From the NCBI GenBank assembly GCA_964372415.1, contig CAYJQH010000019.1, forward strand, positions 1-8,967: 8,967 nucleotides of DNA, in the 5' to 3' direction. The translations under genes and the position numbers were made by a program. Positions 6,234 to 8,967 of this stretch are shown piece by piece; position 1 is the first letter of the stretch; each line of letters opens with the position of its first letter. Below the pieces are notes generated by a model. The model did not search any database. It had not been told where the DNA came from and saw nothing but the letters and a program-made list of their open reading frames with translations. This DNA comes from JAGORL01 sp964372415 (GTDB lineage: Bacteria; Patescibacteriota; Patescibacteriia; UBA9934).

Positions 6234-6830
6234 TTACTTGATCAGGTCACTGTATTCGTCGTTCAAAGACATCCCTGGAGCGTAAACGATCGGTTCGCCC
6301 GCGGCTTGGAGAATGGTGTCGAGGAGAATGGGATATTCAGGGCCGTCGAAGTGACCGCCGGTTTCGGGAGCCACGAGTTTGGCGTGGAAGACCTTGGCGT
6401 AACGTTCGGCGTGATCGAAAGGAATGACCTTATCGTCCTTAGCGTGGACGATGACGAACTTTGAGGCCCGCCACATGAGCACGTCATGATCGAGTTCGGT
6501 TAAAAAGAAACCTCGGAAGCGCTCATCTTTGATCATCCAAGGGGTCGAAATAAGCACGCAGGCGTGCGGCGTTGTCCGCGCCTCGGCAGCCTCAAGGAAG
6601 CGCAGTGCAGCAGCACCCCCTAAACTGTGACCAATCACAATATCTTGATCTGAAAGTTGTCCAACAGACTCAAGCAGCGTCTTGGTCCAAACATCGCGGT
6701 CAGGATTTTCGGGGTCAGGAAGAACGGGGGCGACAACTTCAAAGCGACGATCAATAAGCTCTCTCCTTAACCACGGCCAAAAATTTTTGTCAGGCGAGGA
6801 TTTATAACCATGAACTAAAATGGCGCGCAT
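6234..6830 (-). CDS. RBBP9/YdeN-like alpha/beta serine hydrolase
   Basis: The 198-residue cytoplasmic protein has the features of the small RBBP9/YdeN hydrolase family. An N-terminal strand ILVHGYKSSPDKNFWPWLRREL (4-25) carries the oxyanion-side HGY motif. The nucleophile elbow GHSLGG has Ser69. Asp132 or Asp133 lies in VHAKDDKVIP, and the catalytic His160 in ETGGHF. Thus the whole Ser-Asp-His triad is present at the usual spacing for a protein of about 180-200 residues. Natural substrates of this family are poorly known; esterase or amidase activity on small substrates is the general expectation. No lid domain and no signal peptide are visible. The gene is divergent from the cyclase gene across an 86-bp region and faces the cysteine-rich gene. 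The ATG at 6830 follows a candidate promoter whose start would lie only about 5 nt upstream. Confidence 0.9.
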   Translation of the reverse strand: MRAILVHGYKSSPDKNFWPWLRRELIDRRFEVVAPVLPDPENPDRDVWTKTLLESVGQLSDQDIVIGHSLGGAAALRFLEAAEARTTPHACVLISTPWMIKDERFRGFFLTELDHDVLMWRASKFVIVHAKDDKVIPFDHAERYAKVFHAKLVAPETGGHFDGPEYPILLDTILQAAGEPIVYAPGMSLNDEYSDLIK

Positions 6831-6841
6831 AGCGCTCGGAC

Positions 6842-6869
6842 AGTATCATGAAGCCAAAGCAAGTCTCAA
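6842..6869 (-). promoter_or_regulatory. Candidate promoter of the hydrolase gene
   Basis: On the minus strand TTGAGA (6864-6869, five of six) is followed after 16 bp by GATACT (6842-6847, four of six). The predicted start near 6835 would give a nearly leaderless mRNA for the ATG at 6830; no Shine-Dalgarno sequence is present. Confidence 0.5.
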
Positions 6870-6878
6870 GCCAGAAAC

Positions 6879-6907
6879 TTGTCGTTCCGACACCAAATGA
6901 GTATAAA
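6879..6907 (+). promoter_or_regulatory. Candidate promoter of the cyclase gene
   Basis: TTGTCG (6879-6884, four of six) is followed after 17 bp by TATAAA (6902-6907, five of six). The predicted start near 6914 lies 3 nt before the ATG at 6917. This favours 6917 over the in-frame ATG at 6848, which would sit upstream of the promoter. It lies back to back with the hydrolase promoter, the two -35 boxes 9 bp apart. Confidence 0.5.
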
Positions 6908-6916
6908 AGAGCCATT

Positions 6917-7564
6917 ATGCCTAAGAAAAGCACCGCTCGGTTAAACAAAGCGCTAGCCTGTAAAATAGTTCGACGCCCTAAAGAATTTTTACGAGAGCTT
7001 CTTGATTTACGAAATGAACACCCAGAACGTGAGCGAGAAATTGATCGGAAGATTCAAGACACTTTTGAGTGTGAACGAGCAGCTTTTATCTTAGACATGA
7101 GCGGCTTTTCCCGCACGGTCATTACCCACGGCATCATCCACTACCTGGCGATGATTCGACGGATGGTCAACGTCGCTCTGCCAGCTATTACCGATAACCA
7201 TGGTGCGGTCGTTAAACAAGAAGCTGACAATATTTTTGCGGTTTTCGGCTCACCAGACGATGCGGTACGAGCGGCACAAGATGTTATTCGTGGCCTTACC
7301 GCGCTCAACACTGTTCTCCCGGATGAAAAAGATATCTTTGTTTCAATTGGTATTGGCTACGGCGACATTCTCCTTATCCCCGGCGAAGATTATTTTGGCA
7401 ATGAACTTAATCTTGCCGCCAAACTTGGGGAAGACATTGCGGAAAAAGGCGATGTCCTCTTAACAGAAGCAGCTCATGATGCCATCAAGGACACTTCGCA
7501 GTCGTTTAAAAAAGTGAGCGCCTCGATTTCGGGTGTGAACTTGAAATACTACAAACTGCAATAA
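6917..7564 (+). CDS. Class III adenylate/guanylate cyclase catalytic-domain protein
   Basis: The 215-residue protein (counted from 6917) has a charged helical N-terminal part (1-52) and a class III cyclase homology domain (about 53-200). AAFILDMSGFS carries the first metal aspartate, Asp60. VVKQEADNIFAVFG has the purine-selecting Lys100 and second metal Asp104. EDYFGNELNLAAKL has Asp158, aligned with the adenine-selecting Asp of mammalian type II cyclase, and the transition-state Asn165. The Lys/Asp pair predicts ATP as substrate. The usual transition-state arginine of the AARL motif is Lys169 here. There are no membrane helices and no recognised sensor domain, so it is probably a soluble homodimer. 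An upstream in-frame ATG at 6848 would add 23 residues of low character. I prefer 6917 because a TATAAA promoter lies between them. The stop codon abuts a bidirectional terminator. Confidence 0.88.
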   Translation: MPKKSTARLNKALACKIVRRPKEFLRELLDLRNEHPEREREIDRKIQDTFECERAAFILDMSGFSRTVITHGIIHYLAMIRRMVNVALPAITDNHGAVVKQEADNIFAVFGSPDDAVRAAQDVIRGLTALNTVLPDEKDIFVSIGIGYGDILLIPGEDYFGNELNLAAKLGEDIAEKGDVLLTEAAHDAIKDTSQSFKKVSASISGVNLKYYKLQ

Positions 7565-7592
7565 AAAACAGCCTAACAGTAGGCTGTTTTTT
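7563..7592. terminator. Bidirectional terminator between cyclase and tRNA-Leu
   Basis: AAAAAACAGCCTA (7563-7575) and TAGGCTGTTTTTT (7580-7592) form a perfect 13-bp inverted repeat with a 4-nt loop, with T runs at the 3' side on both strands. It serves the cyclase mRNA (plus) and the tRNA transcript (minus). It begins in the cyclase stop codon and its last base is also the A of the tRNA CCA end. Confidence 0.93.
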
Positions 7593-7676
7593 GGTGGGTA
7601 AGGAGAGACTCGAACTCTCATGGATTGCTCCACATGCTCCTAAGGCATGCGCGTATACCAATTCCGCCACTTACCC
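7592..7676 (-). tRNA. tRNA-Leu (anticodon UAG)
   Basis: The minus strand folds as a class II tRNA. The acceptor arm pairs GGGTAAG with CTTACCC. The D-arm TGGCGGAATTGGTATACGC is leucine-like. Anticodon stem CATGC/GCATG encloses the loop CTTAGGA with anticodon TAG at its positions 34-36. The long variable arm is TGGA-GCAA-TCCA, and the T-arm is GAGAG-TTCGAGT-CTCTC. Discriminator A73 and the CCA end are encoded. It should read CUN leucine codons. No intron is present. Confidence 0.96.
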
Positions 7677-7681
7677 GTACT

Positions 7682-7845
7682 GAAAACATATCCAAGTTCG
7701 ACGATCTTCTTCGTCGCAACTCCGGCCGTCGCCGGACGAAGCCGGCTATGGCCGGCGAAGGCCGGGCCTCCTTCATCGTACTTTTCAAGTACGCCTCAGT
7801 CGGTCCTCGTTGCTCCTTGAACCTCGCCGAACTTAATATGTTTTC
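7682..7845. repeat. MITE-like foldback element upstream of tRNA-Leu
   Basis: This 164-bp stretch begins GAAAACATAT...AAGTTCG.CGA..TTC (7682-7709), and its far end reads almost the same on the other strand (7845 back to 7819): imperfect terminal inverted repeats matching at about 23 of 27 positions with one gap. Inside are stacked GC-rich hairpins: TCCGGC-CGTC-GCCGGA (7721-7736), GCCGGC-TATG-GCCGGC (7741-7756) and GTACTT-TTC-AAGTAC (7778-7792). It carries no convincing gene; open frames across it run into the tRNA or have no start signals. No clear target duplication is visible. It begins 5 bp from the tRNA 5' end. It may be a non-autonomous mobile element or a large regulatory foldback. Confidence 0.5.
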
Positions 7846-7875
7846 TTTAATAGATTCTATAGTTCCTAGCGAACA

Positions 7876-7904
7876 ATAATAACACTTTTTTGAGTTTTGC
7901 ACAA
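7876..7904 (-). promoter_or_regulatory. Candidate promoter for tRNA-Leu
   Basis: On the minus strand TTGTGC (7899-7904, three of six) and TATTAT (7876-7881, five of six) are separated by 17 bp. If used, the tRNA precursor would carry a long leader containing the whole foldback element. No better promoter is visible closer to the tRNA. Confidence 0.35.
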
Positions 7905-7924
7905 CTTATCTTTGACGCCAAGAG

Positions 7925-7969
7925 ATGAGAATGGCTGAATATAGATACAAACATTACTCCCCAACCTGA
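7925..7969 (+). CDS. Possible 14-residue leader peptide
   Basis: ATG at 7925 opens a 14-codon frame, MRMAEYRYKHYSPT, with its stop TGA inside the terminator-like hairpin at 7956-7987. Three of fourteen residues are tyrosine. A short ORF ending in a terminator stem is the layout of a translational attenuator, but there is no proper Shine-Dalgarno spacing and only a weak promoter match upstream (TTGACG at 7912). Chance is a realistic explanation. Confidence 0.2.
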   Translation: MRMAEYRYKHYSPT

Positions 7970-7989
7970 GAAATCGGGCTGGGGAGTTT
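7956..7989 (+). terminator. Terminator-like hairpin ahead of the lamin-tail gene
   Basis: ACTCCCCA (7956-7963) pairs with TGGGGAGT (7980-7987), extended inward by CC/GG, and is followed by TTTGTTTTG. It is oriented for plus-strand transcription, yet the cyclase upstream already has its own terminator and the tRNA runs the other way. It may act as a backup terminator, an attenuator in the 5' UTR of the following gene, or the end of a short RNA. Confidence 0.55.
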
Positions 7990-8031
7990 GTTTTGTCGCG
8001 GCGCCGTGCTCCTTAACAATTAACAAACATT

Positions 8032-8967
8032 ATGCCGAACTATGGATTTCGATTTTTCGGATTCGTCCTCCTGTCCGCTCTGCTTGCTCTACCCGCCCGT
8101 GCGCAAGAACCACCCCAAATCGTCATCTCGGAAATCAATTACGCGGGTTCCGCGGCCTCGACGGCCGACGAATGGCTAGAGCTCGCAAACCTCGGAACTA
8201 CGCCGGTTGATATCTCAAATTGGGTTATTACCGGCGCAGCTACGGGTGGCGAGGCAATCGCTCTGGCGCCAAATACAACCATTAAAGCACTCGACGTGCT
8301 CCTTATAGCAAATTATGAGAGCGGCAACGCTAAATCAACCTTGAACGTTACCCCTGACCTAGTCACAACGGCTCTCTCATTACCTAATTCTGAGCTCCAG
8401 TTAATGCTCGTCATGCCAGAGGGTACGGTTATCGACGAATATCTAGACGAAGGCACGCCAAATTACGGTGGAACCTCCCCAGCGCAGTCGATTGAACGTA
8501 ATTTAGTCGATCTGAGTTGGCAAAGCAGCGGCATAAACGCAGGACTTATTGATCCGAATCAGTTCGGAACGCCCGGAACTGCAATCTTTCCAATCCTAAT
8601 GGATTCTTCAGTTCAGGCCATAGCAGATACCCCACCCCAACCCTCAGTAGAGGATGGAGAGGTAGTGTCTCCCTGTACCGACAATGAGGAGTCGCCAATC
8701 GAAACATTCGTCGACACCTCCCCCCTGGACTCCACAAGTGGAGAAGAAGCTGAGCCAAGCACTCAAACTGCGATCATCGAAATGCCTGTCCTCTCCCTTC
8801 CGTCATTCAATGAGGATGACGTCGTTATTAACGAAATCTACAGCGACGCTGGCGAGGAAGATGAATGGCTTGAGCTTAAAAATACTCTGCCAACCTCGAT
8901 CGAACTCACCAACTGGAGTGTTACCGACGCTTCAGGAAAAACAACGTTCCTCGCTCAAAGTCTTGCG
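8032..8967 (+). CDS. Secreted protein with two lamin-tail-like domains (partial)
   Basis: The frame is open from ATG 8032 to the window edge (312 codons, no stop), so the C-terminus is missing. Residues 1-24 are a Sec signal peptide: basic start, hydrophobic FVLLSALLAL, and an ARA|Q cleavage site. Residues 30-68 (IVISEINYAG...DEWLELANLGTTPVDISNWVIT) and 264-299 (VVINEIYSDAGEEDEWLELKN...IELTNWSVTD) are two copies of the lamin-tail domain pattern: [IV]xEI, DEWLEL, then a hydrophobic NW turn. The first domain extends to about residue 180. A Pro/Ser/Glu-rich acidic linker (about 192-258) joins the copies. Bacterial lamin-tail domains occur on cell-surface proteins and secreted nucleases and are thought to mediate adhesion or nucleic-acid or surface binding; the role here is unknown. 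There is no Shine-Dalgarno sequence before the ATG. Confidence 0.85.
   Translation, partial: MPNYGFRFFGFVLLSALLALPARAQEPPQIVISEINYAGSAASTADEWLELANLGTTPVDISNWVITGAATGGEAIALAPNTTIKALDVLLIANYESGNAKSTLNVTPDLVTTALSLPNSELQLMLVMPEGTVIDEYLDEGTPNYGGTSPAQSIERNLVDLSWQSSGINAGLIDPNQFGTPGTAIFPILMDSSVQAIADTPPQPSVEDGEVVSPCTDNEESPIETFVDTSPLDSTSGEEAEPSTQTAIIEMPVLSLPSFNEDDVVINEIYSDAGEEDEWLELKNTLPTSIELTNWSVTDASGKTTFLAQSLA

Noticed and set aside
6848..6916. Upstream in-frame ATG adding 23 residues to the cyclase
   Set aside because: A TATAAA promoter lies between the two ATGs, the extra residues have no domain character, and starting at 6848 would leave only 17 bp between divergent genes. It remains possible if another promoter is used.
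7618..7902. Open frames of 84 and 94 residues on both strands over the foldback region
   Set aside because: One covers the tRNA gene, both consist largely of the GC-rich palindromes, and neither has a ribosome binding site.

Overview
The window looks like one end of a metagenomic or draft contig from a small-genome bacterium, probably of the Candidate Phyla Radiation (Patescibacteria). The clues are a 23S rRNA gene broken by a LAGLIDADG group I intron, no 16S gene on its 5' side, short and tightly packed single genes, and several genes whose predicted transcription start lies almost on the start codon. This placement is an inference; no clade-specific marker was tested.

Layout. Positions 1-47 are not genomic: 16-47 match the Illumina TruSeq adapter with one base missing. 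Positions 48-3276 (minus strand) hold the 23S rRNA gene, cut off near E. coli position 2.3 kb, so its 3' part and any 5S gene are missing. A 691-nt group I intron (468-1158) sits exactly after U1931, inside the conserved I-CeuI/I-CpaI target. P1, P3, the P/Q/R/S core elements, P7, P8 and three GNRA-capped P9 hairpins can all be read. Its homing endonuclease gene overlaps the ribozyme core. Upstream are a leader of about 250 nt with a boxA-like element and a strong minus-strand promoter, placed back to back with the promoter of rlmH, which methylates pseudouridine 1915 of the same rRNA, 16 nt from the intron site.

From 4063 to 5468 are two minus-strand envelope genes: a small lipoprotein and an SPFH/prohibitin-type membrane protein. 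From 5587 to 6156 is a GC-rich gene for a cysteine-rich, probably zinc-binding protein of unknown function, closed by a terminator. It faces an RBBP9/YdeN-like serine hydrolase (minus). The hydrolase is divergent from a compact class III nucleotidyl cyclase (6917-7564), and both seem to be expressed from back-to-back promoters with almost no leader.

A bidirectional terminator separates the cyclase from a minus-strand tRNA-Leu(UAG). Just upstream of the tRNA is a 164-bp foldback element with imperfect terminal inverted repeats (7682-7845). The window ends in a secreted protein with two lamin-tail-like domains (8032 to the edge), preceded by a terminator-like hairpin and a possible 14-codon leader ORF. 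The strongest biological observation is the intron locus and its rlmH neighbour. The foldback element, the divergent cyclase/hydrolase pair and the possible attenuator are the other places to look. No multi-gene defence or mobile system is visible.
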